A DNA stretch of 34,987 bases, from positions 1 to 34,987 of the forward strand of contig CAJQPL010000065.1 in NCBI GenBank assembly GCA_905480215.1, read 5' to 3'. Positions 15,909 through 25,573 of the stretch are shown here, piece after piece (positions within the stretch are counted from its first letter, which is position 1; each line of letters opens with the position of its first letter). The notes beneath the pieces were generated by a model. That model ran no database searches. It was given only the letters and a program-made list of their open reading frames with translations, and was not told the origin of the DNA. This stretch comes from an uncultured Woeseiaceae bacterium (lineage in GTDB: Bacteria > Pseudomonadota > Gammaproteobacteria > Steroidobacterales > Woeseiaceae). The position numbers were made by a program, and so were the translations under genes.

Positions 15909-16157
15909 ATGGCTAAAGGGCAAACCCTGCAGGACCCGTTTCTCAATATTTTGCGGAAAGAAAAAATTCCGGTTTCGATTTATCTCGTCAATGGCATCAA
16001 ATTGCAGGGACAGGTGGATTCTTTCGACCAGTTTGTGGTGCTGCTAAAAAACAGTGTGAATCAGATGGTTTATAAGCATGCGATTTCGACTGTCGTACCG
16101 TCGCGTAATGTTCGTCTGCCGATGCCGGATGATGAAGTTGGAGATGACGACGATTAA
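15909..16157 (+). CDS. hfq: RNA chaperone Hfq
   Basis: Hfq is a hexameric Sm-like protein that pairs small RNAs with mRNAs. Residues 1-67 are nearly those of E. coli Hfq, including [17 protein letters not shown] (Sm1) and [12 protein letters not shown] (Sm2). The C-terminal tail (68-82) is short and ends in a run of aspartates, consistent with an acidic tip that competes with RNA. Start is ATG at 15909, 8 bases after AAGGAG. It lies between miaA and hflX as usual. Confidence 0.98.
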   Translation: MAKGQTLQDPFLNILRKEKIPVSIYLVNGIKLQGQVDSFDQFVVLLKNSVNQMVYKHAISTVVPSRNVRLPMPDDEVGDDDD

Positions 16158-16180
16158 GAATATTGTAATGCTACCTCGAC

Positions 16181-16186
16181 AGGAGG
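16181..16186 (+). promoter_or_regulatory. Perfect Shine-Dalgarno AGGAGG that fixes the TTG start of hflX
   Basis: AGGAGG lies 6 bases before TTG at 16193. No ATG or GTG in the hflX frame has comparable spacing, so the ribosome binding site decides a TTG start. Confidence 0.75.
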
Positions 16187-16192
16187 TGGTGT

Positions 16193-17512
16193 TTGTTTGA
16201 ACGGCCTCAAAGTGGCGAGCGAGCAGTGCTTGTCCATGCGAGTCCCGGCGGCCTACCGGACCAGTCCGAACGCGAAGAATTCGCCGAGTTGGCGGTCTCT
16301 GCGGGCGCTGTGATTGCGGCAGAGCTGCTTAGTACCCGCAAACGTCCTGATCCCCGATATTTTATAGGCAAGGGTAAACTCGAAGACTTGAAAGAGCTCA
16401 TTCAGCATAACGATGCTGAATTGGTAATCTCGTGCGCATCCTTGAGTCCGAGTCAGGAGCGCAATCTCGAGCGTGAACTCAAATGCCGTGTCCTTGACCG
16501 GGCGGGGCTCATTCTGGATATCTTTGCGCAACGCGCGAGAAGCTTTGAGGGAAAGCTGCAAGTTGAGCTCGCGCAACTAAAGCATTTATCAACTCGATTG
16601 GTTCGTGGCTGGACTCACCTTGAACGCCAGAAAGGTGGAATCGGTTTACGTGGCCCGGGTGAAACTCAACTGGAAACCGATCGACGTTTGATCGGCGACC
16701 GAATACGACAGCTAAACTCGCGTCTCGACACAGTCGATAAAAGGCGTGCGATGAATCGCCGCAATCGAATGAAAGCGGAGACTCCGACAGTGGCGCTGGT
16801 CGGTTACACAAACTCCGGCAAATCAACGCTTTTTAACGCGCTGACAGATGCCGGTGTCTATGTCGAGGACCAGCTATTTGCGACACTGGATCCCACAGTA
16901 CGACGACTGGATTTGCCGCACGGTGAACATGTGGTGCTTGCCGATACAGTTGGATTCATCCGCGATTTACCGCATGAGCTGGTGGCGGCGTTTAAGTCGA
17001 CACTGCAGGAAGCGCGCGAGGCGGACCTCATATTGCACTTGATTGATGCTAGCGATCCAAATCGCTGGCAGCGGGTTCGACAGGTTAATTCCGTTCTGAA
17101 ACAACTTGATGCCGATCAAGTGCCTCAGATTCGCGTTTACAATAAGATCGATAAGCTGGATCGACAGCCGCGGATGACGAATAATCGGCAGGGAGAGGGT
17201 CGTGCGGTGTGGCTGTCGGCAGTGAGCGGGCAGGGCCTGCCGTTGCTGAAAGATGCGATCGTGAATAGATTGCGGCGCAAGACCAGTGAGCGCACAATTC
17301 ATTTGCAGCCCGCACAGGGACGACAGCGCGCCAGACTTTTTGACCTGGGTGCTGTCCTGCATGAAGAGGTGCATGAAGACGGTAGCTGGACGCTGGATTT
17401 ACGTTTGGCGGAGAAGGACCTGCAACGATTTTTAAAGCGCGAAGACCTCGACGAAGATCAACTAGGACCGGAGCCCAATGTGGCGACGGCAGTAACAGCA
17501 GCGAACGAGTAG
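16193..17512 (+). CDS. hflX: GTPase HflX
   Basis: HflX is a ribosome-associated GTPase that splits stalled or heat-damaged ribosomes. Its N-terminal HflX domain (about 1-190) includes the glycine-rich segment GGIGLRGPGETQLE (148-161). The G domain has G1 GYTNSGKST (204-212), G3 DTVGF (251-255) and G4 NKID. Length is 439 residues, close to E. coli (426). The start is TTG with a perfect Shine-Dalgarno. It follows hfq by 35 bases and precedes hflK by 12. Confidence 0.97.
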   Translation: MFERPQSGERAVLVHASPGGLPDQSEREEFAELAVSAGAVIAAELLSTRKRPDPRYFIGKGKLEDLKELIQHNDAELVISCASLSPSQERNLERELKCRVLDRAGLILDIFAQRARSFEGKLQVELAQLKHLSTRLVRGWTHLERQKGGIGLRGPGETQLETDRRLIGDRIRQLNSRLDTVDKRRAMNRRNRMKAETPTVALVGYTNSGKSTLFNALTDAGVYVEDQLFATLDPTVRRLDLPHGEHVVLADTVGFIRDLPHELVAAFKSTLQEAREADLILHLIDASDPNRWQRVRQVNSVLKQLDADQVPQIRVYNKIDKLDRQPRMTNNRQGEGRAVWLSAVSGQGLPLLKDAIVNRLRRKTSERTIHLQPAQGRQRARLFDLGAVLHEEVHEDGSWTLDLRLAEKDLQRFLKREDLDEDQLGPEPNVATAVTAANE

Positions 17513-17524
17513 AAGAAAAATACT

Positions 17525-18655
17525 ATGGCTAACAATGAATCAGGCAACGGTCATGACCCGTGGAAACGGGATGACAACGAGCCAAACGATCTTGATCAAA
17601 TTGCACGTTATTGGCAAAAACGCTTTGACAGCATTCTCGGCGGTGGCGGTGGCGGTGGCGGCGGCGGTGCTCCAAGCGGCGGTGCAAGCTTTGGGCTAAT
17701 AATGTTGTTGCTAATCGCTTGGGCGGCGACCGGGCTTTACCGGGTCGACGAAGCGGAACGTGGTGTTATACAGCGATTCGGTGCATATACCGAGACGACG
17801 AATCCTGGCTTGCGGTGGCATTTTCCATATCCTATCGAGACAGTCGACGTAGTCAACGTTCAAGAGGTGAACGAACATCCGTTTAGCACTGAGATGCTGA
17901 CCGCCGATGAGCAGTACGTATTCATTGATGTCGTTGTGCAGTATCGGCGCACCGATCCTGTGAATTACCTGTTCGAAGTAGCCGGACCCGATGTCACATT
18001 GAATGACCTGACCGAAAGCGCTTTGCGTGGCGTCGTCGGCACCAGCACGTTGACAGAATTGATTGGTGAGCGTCGCGAACAGATTCCGGCGCGCACTATG
18101 GAAGAGCTACAGGGAACATTAATAAGCTACGGTGCCGGTTTGACGGTAACGTCAATCAACCTGCGGGTCGTCGACTATCCAAAATCAGTGCAGGAAGCCG
18201 TTGACGACACTCAAAAGGCGCGAAATGATAAAGAGCGCTATGAACTCGAAGCACAAACTTACGCGAACGATATTATCCCTCGTGCACGCGGTGCGGCGCA
18301 GCGAGTATTGCAGGACGCTGAGGCTTATCGTGATCGTCTAATCGCCGATGCGGATGGTGAGGCTGCTCGCTTCGAGGCCTTGCTAAAGGAATATCAGAAG
18401 GCACCTAAGGTAACGCGCGATCGTTTGTACATCGAAGCCATCGAAGAGGTTTACGGACGTTCCAACAAGGTCATTCTGGATTCAGATAGCAGCGGCAATC
18501 TCTTGTACCTGCCGGTTGACCAATTGTTGAAACGCTCTAATGGGTTACCGATTCCGGATTCAAGCTCGAACAATTATGAAACTGACTTACCAGCAGCCGA
18601 CGGGGGCGTAACCGGCCTTGGCGATGCCAGAGCCACAAGGAGGACCCGACAATGA
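17525..18655 (+). CDS. hflK: HflK, membrane subunit of the HflKC complex
   Basis: HflK pairs with HflC in a large membrane assembly that surrounds and restrains the FtsH protease. An N-terminal polar segment and a run of ten glycines (39-48) precede a single membrane helix (about 55-72). The SPFH/band-7 domain follows (about 72-260), then a long coiled-coil region rich in charged residues. Length (376) is slightly below E. coli (419). The end overlaps hflC by ATGA, giving coupled translation. The glycine run is encoded by a GGCGGT-type hexanucleotide repeat. Confidence 0.96.
   Translation: MANNESGNGHDPWKRDDNEPNDLDQIARYWQKRFDSILGGGGGGGGGGAPSGGASFGLIMLLLIAWAATGLYRVDEAERGVIQRFGAYTETTNPGLRWHFPYPIETVDVVNVQEVNEHPFSTEMLTADEQYVFIDVVVQYRRTDPVNYLFEVAGPDVTLNDLTESALRGVVGTSTLTELIGERREQIPARTMEELQGTLISYGAGLTVTSINLRVVDYPKSVQEAVDDTQKARNDKERYELEAQTYANDIIPRARGAAQRVLQDAEAYRDRLIADADGEAARFEALLKEYQKAPKVTRDRLYIEAIEEVYGRSNKVILDSDSSGNLLYLPVDQLLKRSNGLPIPDSSSNNYETDLPAADGGVTGLGDARATRRTRQ
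17639..17668 (+). repeat. GGCGGT-type simple repeat in hflK
   Basis: Thirty bases of alternating GGC/GGT codons encode ten glycines in the linker before the HflK membrane helix. Changes in units of three or six bases would preserve the frame. Confidence 0.8.
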
Positions 18656-19524
18656 GCGGATCAAGATTCTCAACGTTGCTAGTTATTGCGCTTGTCATTT
18701 TGGCTATTGGTATGTCGGTGTTTACAGTTGGCGAACGCGAGCTGGCTATCAAGTTGCAAGTGGGTAAGGTTGTTTCGGCAAACTATGAGCCGGGACTGCA
18801 TTTCAAGTGGCCGATCGTGGAAACGGTTAGCAAATTTCCCAGTCAAATCCTGAAAATTGACGACGCACCACAGCGTGTATTTACGCTGGAGCGGACGGCG
18901 ATGACGGTCGACTACTTTGTCAAATGGCGCATCGTTGACGAAGTGCCATTTTATACCTCTACAGGTGGTTCGCAGGATGTTGCGATGGACCGCTTACGAG
19001 AGATCGTTAAGAACTCGATCGTAACGGAGTTTGGCAAGCGCACGATTCAGGAAGCGATTTCTGTAGAGCGAGTCGAGTTGATGCGTGACATGCTCGCCAA
19101 TGCAGATGAAACTGCGAAAGGTCTGGGCATTGAGGTCGTTGATTTTCGCGTCAAGCAAGTTGAATTTATTGCTGACGTACGTAACTCCGTTTACAACCAG
19201 ATGCGTGAAGAGCGTGCGCTGGTTGCTGCAGAAACGCGTGCCGAGGGTAGGGAGGCAGCGGAATTGATTAAGTCAACTGCCGACAAGGACCGCACAATAT
19301 TACTGGCGAATGCGTATCGTGATGGTCAAATAATTCGTGGTGCTGGAGATGCCCGTGCTGCCGAAATATATGCGCAGGCCTATACCCAAGACGCGGAATT
19401 TTATTCGTTCTATCGTAGTATTGGCGCTTACAGGAAGTCGGTGGGGATCCCGGGTGATTTGCTGGTACTTGACCCTGATAACGAGTTCTTCCGCTACCTC
19501 AATCAGTCGAGCGGCGAGCGATAG
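18652..19524 (+). CDS. hflC: HflC, membrane subunit of the HflKC complex
   Basis: HflC is the partner of HflK in modulating FtsH. It has one N-terminal membrane helix (about residues 6-24) followed by VGERELAIKLQVGKV and the SPFH domain, then a charged helical region (about 190-240) and the conserved YRSIGAYRKS near the end. Length 290 is normal. The start overlaps hflK by four bases. Its stop TAG shares bases with the likely start of the next small gene. Confidence 0.97.
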   Translation: MSGSRFSTLLVIALVILAIGMSVFTVGERELAIKLQVGKVVSANYEPGLHFKWPIVETVSKFPSQILKIDDAPQRVFTLERTAMTVDYFVKWRIVDEVPFYTSTGGSQDVAMDRLREIVKNSIVTEFGKRTIQEAISVERVELMRDMLANADETAKGLGIEVVDFRVKQVEFIADVRNSVYNQMREERALVAAETRAEGREAAELIKSTADKDRTILLANAYRDGQIIRGAGDARAAEIYAQAYTQDAEFYSFYRSIGAYRKSVGIPGDLLVLDPDNEFFRYLNQSSGER

Positions 19525-19709
19525 TTACAGCAATTTTCACGGCCGTCGCTTTAGTCCTCATTATTGAGGGCATGCTGCCGTTCATGTCACCAAAGAAGTA
19601 TCGTGAGTTGGTGGCGGAAATCGCGCGGCTGGGAGACAATCAGATCCGGACGATCGGCCTGCTGGTAATGATAATCGGGCTGGTGACGCTGTTCTTGGCG
19701 CGCGGCTAG
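19521..19709 (+). CDS. yjeT: DUF2065 small membrane protein with non-canonical start
   Basis: A 62-codon frame ending at 19707-19709 matches the DUF2065/YjeT family, which lies between hflC and purA in E. coli. It has two membrane helices: one containing AVALVLIIEGMLPF near the N-terminus and one containing LLVMIIGLVTLFLARG at the C-terminus, joined by SPKKYRELVAEIARLGDNQIR. No ATG, GTG or TTG exists in frame between the stop at 19479 and an ATG at 19572, and that ATG would remove most of the first helix. Family length fits ATA at 19521, whose ATAG overlaps the hflC stop; ATT at 19533 is another possibility. Function is unknown. The coding call is firm, the start is inferred. Confidence 0.8.
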   Translation: MVTAIFTAVALVLIIEGMLPFMSPKKYRELVAEIARLGDNQIRTIGLLVMIIGLVTLFLARG

Positions 19710-21038
<1,329 letters not shown>

Positions 21039-21118
21039 TAGCCCGTAGTCCGCATAGACCCAGCAGCATCCAAAGTCCTATTGCCTCGCGGCTGTCGTCG
21101 ACAATGCTGTATTGATCT

Positions 21119-22183
21119 GTGAAAGCCGGTTCTCTGACACTCAAAGCGGGCAGTGGTGCGCGACGAATTATTGCATCACATGGATTCGATATTTCAATGA
21201 TCGGCACTATCGCGGGCGCCTCAGGCGGAGCCAAGTGGTTGGTTCTTAGCCAGCTCGATAGAGCGATCCTCACGAATTTGGTTCCGAAGCTTCAGGGGCC
21301 GGTGCACCTACTCGGATCGTCCGTTGGTGCGTGGCGTTTCGCCTGTTACGCGCAGTCAGATCCGATCGCGGCAATTGATCGCTTCGAAGCTGCATATTTT
21401 GATCAGCGCTACACCGATACACCGGATATTGCCGAGGTGACGACAAGAAGCCTGGAGATTTTGCAAACAGTGCTGGGTGCTAGTGGTGTTGATGAAATCC
21501 TTAGCCACCCGGTATTTCGCACACATGTCATGGCGGTACGAAGCCGGCATATATTGGCGAGCGAAAATCGCTTCGTCCTGGCGGCGGGTTTGATTAGCGC
21601 GGCGTCCCTTAACTTGATCAGTCGAAAGTCATTGGGATTGTTTTTTGAGCGCGCACTGTTCCATGACGTTCGGGATCAGCCGCCATTTTTCGGTGTTGGC
21701 GATTTACCTATACGCAGGACGCCGACAACTACGTTAAATCTGGCTGATGCGATTATGGCAACAGGATCCATTCCATTGGTGCTTTCCGGTGTTGCGAATA
21801 TTGATGGTGCTGCGCCGGGTATATATCGTGACGGCGGCATCATTGATTATCACCATGATCTGCCACTAAGCGATACCAATCGGTTGACCTTGTTCCCGCA
21901 TTTTTCTGATCGAATTATCCCGGGCTGGTTTGATAAACGGCTGCGCTGGCGTGAACCCGCCGCAGAGAATATAGATAGGACAATCCTGATCAGTCCATCA
22001 GCCGAATTCGTGTCTCGATTACCGAATCAGAAGATCCCGGATCGAACTGACTTTGTGAAACTTTCAATGACTGAGCGTATGGATTCGTGGCGAAAATGCA
22101 TCAAGGCTTGTGAGCAAATGGCCGATGAATTCAATGAGTTACTGGAGAAAGAGCAACTGGCAGCGTACCTGCAACCGCTGTGA
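21119..22183 (+). CDS. Patatin-like phospholipase family protein
   Basis: The protein of 354 residues has the patatin Ser-Asp dyad fold. A glycine-rich oxyanion segment GASGGAKW is at 33-40, the nucleophile motif GSSVG at 66-70 (Ser68), and a DGG motif at 238-240 supplies the Asp. Patatin-like proteins act as lipid acyl hydrolases; the substrate is unknown. There is no signal peptide or membrane helix, so a cytosolic or peripheral location is likely. The GTG start at 21119 has no clear ribosome binding site, and an in-frame ATG lies at residue 27, so the N-terminus is uncertain. An OPT transporter follows 37 bases after the stop. Confidence 0.85.
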   Translation: MKAGSLTLKAGSGARRIIASHGFDISMIGTIAGASGGAKWLVLSQLDRAILTNLVPKLQGPVHLLGSSVGAWRFACYAQSDPIAAIDRFEAAYFDQRYTDTPDIAEVTTRSLEILQTVLGASGVDEILSHPVFRTHVMAVRSRHILASENRFVLAAGLISAASLNLISRKSLGLFFERALFHDVRDQPPFFGVGDLPIRRTPTTTLNLADAIMATGSIPLVLSGVANIDGAAPGIYRDGGIIDYHHDLPLSDTNRLTLFPHFSDRIIPGWFDKRLRWREPAAENIDRTILISPSAEFVSRLPNQKIPDRTDFVKLSMTERMDSWRKCIKACEQMADEFNELLEKEQLAAYLQPL

Positions 22184-22220
22184 TAGTCTCGTTGAAAATA
22201 AGAAATAGAGGGATTGGAAT

Positions 22221-23936
22221 ATGAGCGATACCGGCGTTGCTCGCCCGTATCCAGAACTTACCTGGGTTGCGTTAATTGTTGGCTGGTTTATTGGCGTAAT
22301 TCTTGCCGGTGCAATTGGCTACGCAGCATTAGTGCTGGGCTTTTCTATCGAAGGTTCTGAGCTCGCAGCAATTCTTGGTTTCGGCATCTTGCGTGGGTTG
22401 TGCGGTCGCAAGAGCATAGTTGAAAACAATATCGTTCAAACTATCGCCAGCGGTGTGAATGGCGCTGCGTCCGGAATGATGTTTTCTGTACCGGCGATTT
22501 TCCTGCTTGGCTTTGGTGATCGATTTGATCCGGTTCTCCTGACATTTGGTTGTATTGCGGGTGCTTACCTCGGCATCGCTTTTATCATTCCGCTCAGAAA
22601 GCACATGATCGACTATGAGCGACTTACCTATCCGGGTGGCGTTGCGGTCGCGACCATTCTTAAGTCGCCAGGTGCGGGCGTTCGTAAAGCATTGGTGCTG
22701 TTAGTGGCGGCGGCACTTAGCGCGGGCGTGCACATCGCAACGCTAAAAACCGGAGTTGATAGCTGGAATCTCGGCGGCATGCTCGGTTTGCCCGAGTATA
22801 TGAATGGCATTTGGTATTTGTCATTAATGACCATCGGTGTCGGTTTTATTGCGGGGCGCGGTGGCGTCGCGTTTATCATCGGCGGGTTCGTAGCGTATTG
22901 GTTTATTTCGCCACTCTTGTCTTTCTCCGGAAACTTCCCGACGGATGCGGGGGGAGGCGTTATTGATACTCCTGGACCGCTGCGCTTGCTGCTCTATCGG
23001 CCACTTGGCATAGGCATGTTAATCGGCGGAGCGGTCATGGGCGTCATCCTGGCGTTCCCATTAATCTCGAGCGCAGTTCGCTCAATGCAGAGGGCATCGA
23101 AAGTCGCGTCGTCCGTTTCCAATGACGAAATGCCGATCAAGCTGTTGTACTTCGCAATTGGTGGTGCAGTGATTCTGCTCTCATTTATGGCGGTTACCTC
23201 AGTTGATTCCGTTAGTCTCGGTCGCGGCATAGCGATGGCCCTAATGGGAACGCTGTGGATCTGGATGTCGGGAATCATCCTCTCGGAAGCCATTGGCCGA
23301 ACGAACTGGTCGCCGCTGTCAGGAATGACGCTGGTGGGGATCACACTACTTATTATCGTCACGCATGGAATGGAGCGCGGCGATTCGATTGTCGCAGCTA
23401 TCATGGTCGGTGCAGCAACCTGTGTTGCGATGTCCCAGGCAACCGATCTGATGTTGGATTTGAAAACCGGCTATTTGGTCGGCGCCACTCCGCGGATGCA
23501 GCAGATTGGTCAATTCGCGGGTGCATGGCTAGGACCGATTGTCGTTATTCTGGTTATATTTGTACTGCATAACGCTGAAGGTTACGGACTCGGCAGCGAG
23601 AAATTACCAGCGCCGCAAGCGCAGGCCTTGGCGAGTACGATTGACGGCATTATGGGTGGCGATGTTCCAACGCAAAAATATGCAGCGGGTGCGATTCTTG
23701 GCGGCATTTTGTCAGCGCTAATGGGCGGATTGGGGATCACGGTAGGGCTGGGTTTCTATTTACCATTCAATATCGTATTGACTTACTCACTGGGTACGCT
23801 GGCACGAGAAATCAGCGATCGAACAAAAGGTAATACCTGGAGCGAGGAGGTCGGCATCCCAATTGCCGCCGGCCTGATTGTGGGCGAGGCCCTTATGGGC
23901 GTTGGTAACGCGGCAATCATTGTCGCAACCTCGTAA
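22221..23936 (+). CDS. OPT family (oligopeptide/metal-chelate) transporter
   Basis: This very hydrophobic 571-residue protein resembles the OPT/YSL superfamily, secondary transporters of peptides or metal chelates in the inner membrane. Many membrane helices are visible from residue 14 to the end, with typical Gly-rich turns such as GVNGAASGMMFSVPAIF and YPGGVAVATILKSPGAG in the first half, and the second-half segment TGYLVGATPRMQQIGQFAGAWLG characteristic of prokaryotic OPTs. The ATG follows AGAGGGA by a good distance. A small membrane protein gene starts 14 bases after the stop, so the pair is almost certainly one operon. Substrate cannot be told. Confidence 0.88.
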   Translation: MSDTGVARPYPELTWVALIVGWFIGVILAGAIGYAALVLGFSIEGSELAAILGFGILRGLCGRKSIVENNIVQTIASGVNGAASGMMFSVPAIFLLGFGDRFDPVLLTFGCIAGAYLGIAFIIPLRKHMIDYERLTYPGGVAVATILKSPGAGVRKALVLLVAAALSAGVHIATLKTGVDSWNLGGMLGLPEYMNGIWYLSLMTIGVGFIAGRGGVAFIIGGFVAYWFISPLLSFSGNFPTDAGGGVIDTPGPLRLLLYRPLGIGMLIGGAVMGVILAFPLISSAVRSMQRASKVASSVSNDEMPIKLLYFAIGGAVILLSFMAVTSVDSVSLGRGIAMALMGTLWIWMSGIILSEAIGRTNWSPLSGMTLVGITLLIIVTHGMERGDSIVAAIMVGAATCVAMSQATDLMLDLKTGYLVGATPRMQQIGQFAGAWLGPIVVILVIFVLHNAEGYGLGSEKLPAPQAQALASTIDGIMGGDVPTQKYAAGAILGGILSALMGGLGITVGLGFYLPFNIVLTYSLGTLAREISDRTKGNTWSEEVGIPIAAGLIVGEALMGVGNAAIIVATS

Positions 23937-23950
23937 AGCGGAGACGAATA

Positions 23951-24490
23951 ATGAAGAATCTTGGTTATTATTTGGTTGCCCTCGGATTCCTGGGCGGGGC
24001 GTACGCAACTTCCCTGGATGTCGAGAACGTCAACTGGACGTTATTCGCATCGTCAGTAGCGGCGGCACTGGTGGGTCTGGGTATCTACAAGCAACAAGTT
24101 CACACACTGGCGCGTTCTGAATCAGTACTCGAAATTAATCGCGCAGAACTACGCGAATCAATCGCCAACATTGTCACAGTTCTCAGCGAAATAGAGAAGG
24201 AAGGAATGACTCGAGGTGCGGTGTTAAGAGATCGAATCGACCTCAAGTTGCGAGAAGAACTGCGGCGTTTCGCCGACGCACGAAAAAGCATGGTGCACTT
24301 GTTCGGCCTGCAAACTTATGCAGATATCATGAGTAACTTCGCAGCAGGGGAACGCTACATCAACCGCGTCTGGTCGGCGTCAGCAGACGGCTATGACGAG
24401 GAAGCAGAAGATTATCTAAAACGAGCTGCAAGCCAATTCGAAGAAGCCAAACAACAACTCCTGGAAGCGGCAGAAGCAATAACTGAATGA
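23951..24490 (+). CDS. Conserved hypothetical membrane protein, operon partner of the OPT transporter
   Basis: I do not recognise this 179-residue protein. The N-terminus has two short hydrophobic segments (about residues 5-21 and 29-45), the second ending in YKQQ. The rest (about 55-179) is charged and helical, rich in Glu, Arg and Ala, and likely forms a coiled coil or helical bundle on the cytosolic side. It starts 14 bases after the OPT stop with GGAGA upstream, so it is co-expressed with the transporter. A role as an accessory or regulatory subunit is inference from position only. It faces the NERD-like gene across 36 bases. Confidence 0.7.
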   Translation: MKNLGYYLVALGFLGGAYATSLDVENVNWTLFASSVAAALVGLGIYKQQVHTLARSESVLEINRAELRESIANIVTVLSEIEKEGMTRGAVLRDRIDLKLREELRRFADARKSMVHLFGLQTYADIMSNFAAGERYINRVWSASADGYDEEAEDYLKRAASQFEEAKQQLLEAAEAITE

Positions 24491-24526
24491 CCTGATATGC
24501 GCCGGACCGATGCCATGCAGCAAATT

Positions 24527-25390
24527 CTAACTAACAGCACACCGCGATGCTAATTCCTTCTGCAACTCCGCAACAACCTCGTTCATAAGATGATCGGAAG
24601 TATCATTCCAGCCACTTAACATGACTATAGTTTTTTCATTGACGAGCAGGTGCTCATCGCTCGACTGTTCCCCGATGTCCCAACCAGGAATCGCAATGAC
24701 AGATCTGACTCGAAGCTTGTAACCAATTAAGTCACAAAATTCCTCCTGCAGACGTGCGGTTTTCGCGGCTGCGTCTACAATCGAAACATCGTCACCACCG
24801 TTCGCATATTCGATTAAATTACCACTCAGTCTTGCATGCGATCTCTTGCGGGAGCGACGAACAATAACGTTTACTGCGTAGAGGCCTTTCTTCCCGACAA
24901 TAACGTGGTCGACGATGCCGGTGTCTGTTTTTACGTCATGAAAAATTCGCGTGCGGCCAGCTGACAGCTGTTGTAGTTGATGACCGATGGCAACATTTGC
25001 GTCGCGTAAATACTTTACGTCGTAGCGGGCACGAATCGTTTGCAGCAATCGAAAACACGCGTAGGTGCACACAAGTATCAGGAACGCGAGCTGCACATAC
25101 AATTGCCACGATGGATAGCCGCTAAAAAGTTGTCGCGCTTGCAGCACGTAGGCGGCGGCAAATAGAACCAGGAAGACTAGTATGCCGCTAAGATAAGTGG
25201 CTTGAGAGCTCGTCAGGCGTTCAAGTTCGTCGCGAAACTGCTGTGCAGCTTCATGCATGATGCGATCAGAAAAGTTGCGGCTGGAATAGAATGTTCGGCT
25301 AACGGTATTCCATGTTTTTGCGATTAGCAGGAAGACGATAGTACTCGTCAATGCGACGGTAGCCGCGCCGCTGATTGCTTCAAGTTCCAT
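24527..25390 (-). CDS. Membrane protein with degenerate NERD-like domain
   Basis: From the ATG at 25390 (GGAG upstream; a TTG at 25438 is also open) the 287-residue protein has three hydrophobic segments (about 6-25, 66-84 and 97-118) and a C-terminal region from about 125. This resembles the NERD (nuclease-related) domain: IFHDVKTDTGIVDHVIVGKKGLYAVNV fits its core, followed by a basic stretch and a helical end. In NERD nucleases an E-x-K pair follows the Gly-hydrophobic turn; here Asn-Val-Ile occupies that place, so nuclease activity is doubtful. The family assignment rests on this one block. A perfect CRP-like palindrome lies about 60 bases upstream. Confidence 0.65.
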   Translation of the reverse strand: MELEAISGAATVALTSTIVFLLIAKTWNTVSRTFYSSRNFSDRIMHEAAQQFRDELERLTSSQATYLSGILVFLVLFAAAYVLQARQLFSGYPSWQLYVQLAFLILVCTYACFRLLQTIRARYDVKYLRDANVAIGHQLQQLSAGRTRIFHDVKTDTGIVDHVIVGKKGLYAVNVIVRRSRKRSHARLSGNLIEYANGGDDVSIVDAAAKTARLQEEFCDLIGYKLRVRSVIAIPGWDIGEQSSDEHLLVNEKTIVMLSGWNDTSDHLMNEVVAELQKELASRCAVS

Positions 25391-25450
25391 TTTGTCTGCT
25401 CCGCACTCTTTAACTAGTGCTTGAGCGTAGCGCCGCAACAGCTATGACAC

Positions 25451-25466
25451 TGTGACGCAGGTCACA
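25451..25466. promoter_or_regulatory. Perfect CRP-like palindrome TGTGA-N6-TCACA
   Basis: TGTGACGCAGGTCACA matches all ten consensus bases of the CRP/Vfr-type core. It lies between the divergent NERD-like gene (start 25390) and the DUF2799 lipoprotein gene (start 25574), so it could act on either. No well-spaced -10/-35 pair could be fixed on either side. Confidence 0.6.
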
Positions 25467-25573
25467 TCGAAACCGCAGGAAGATTGTTCGACCTCTAGAT
25501 ATTAAGCATCCGTTCAGCCGCCAAGAGATATTAATGCGGCATTATTTGAAAATAAATTTGAACGGAGTTGGTT

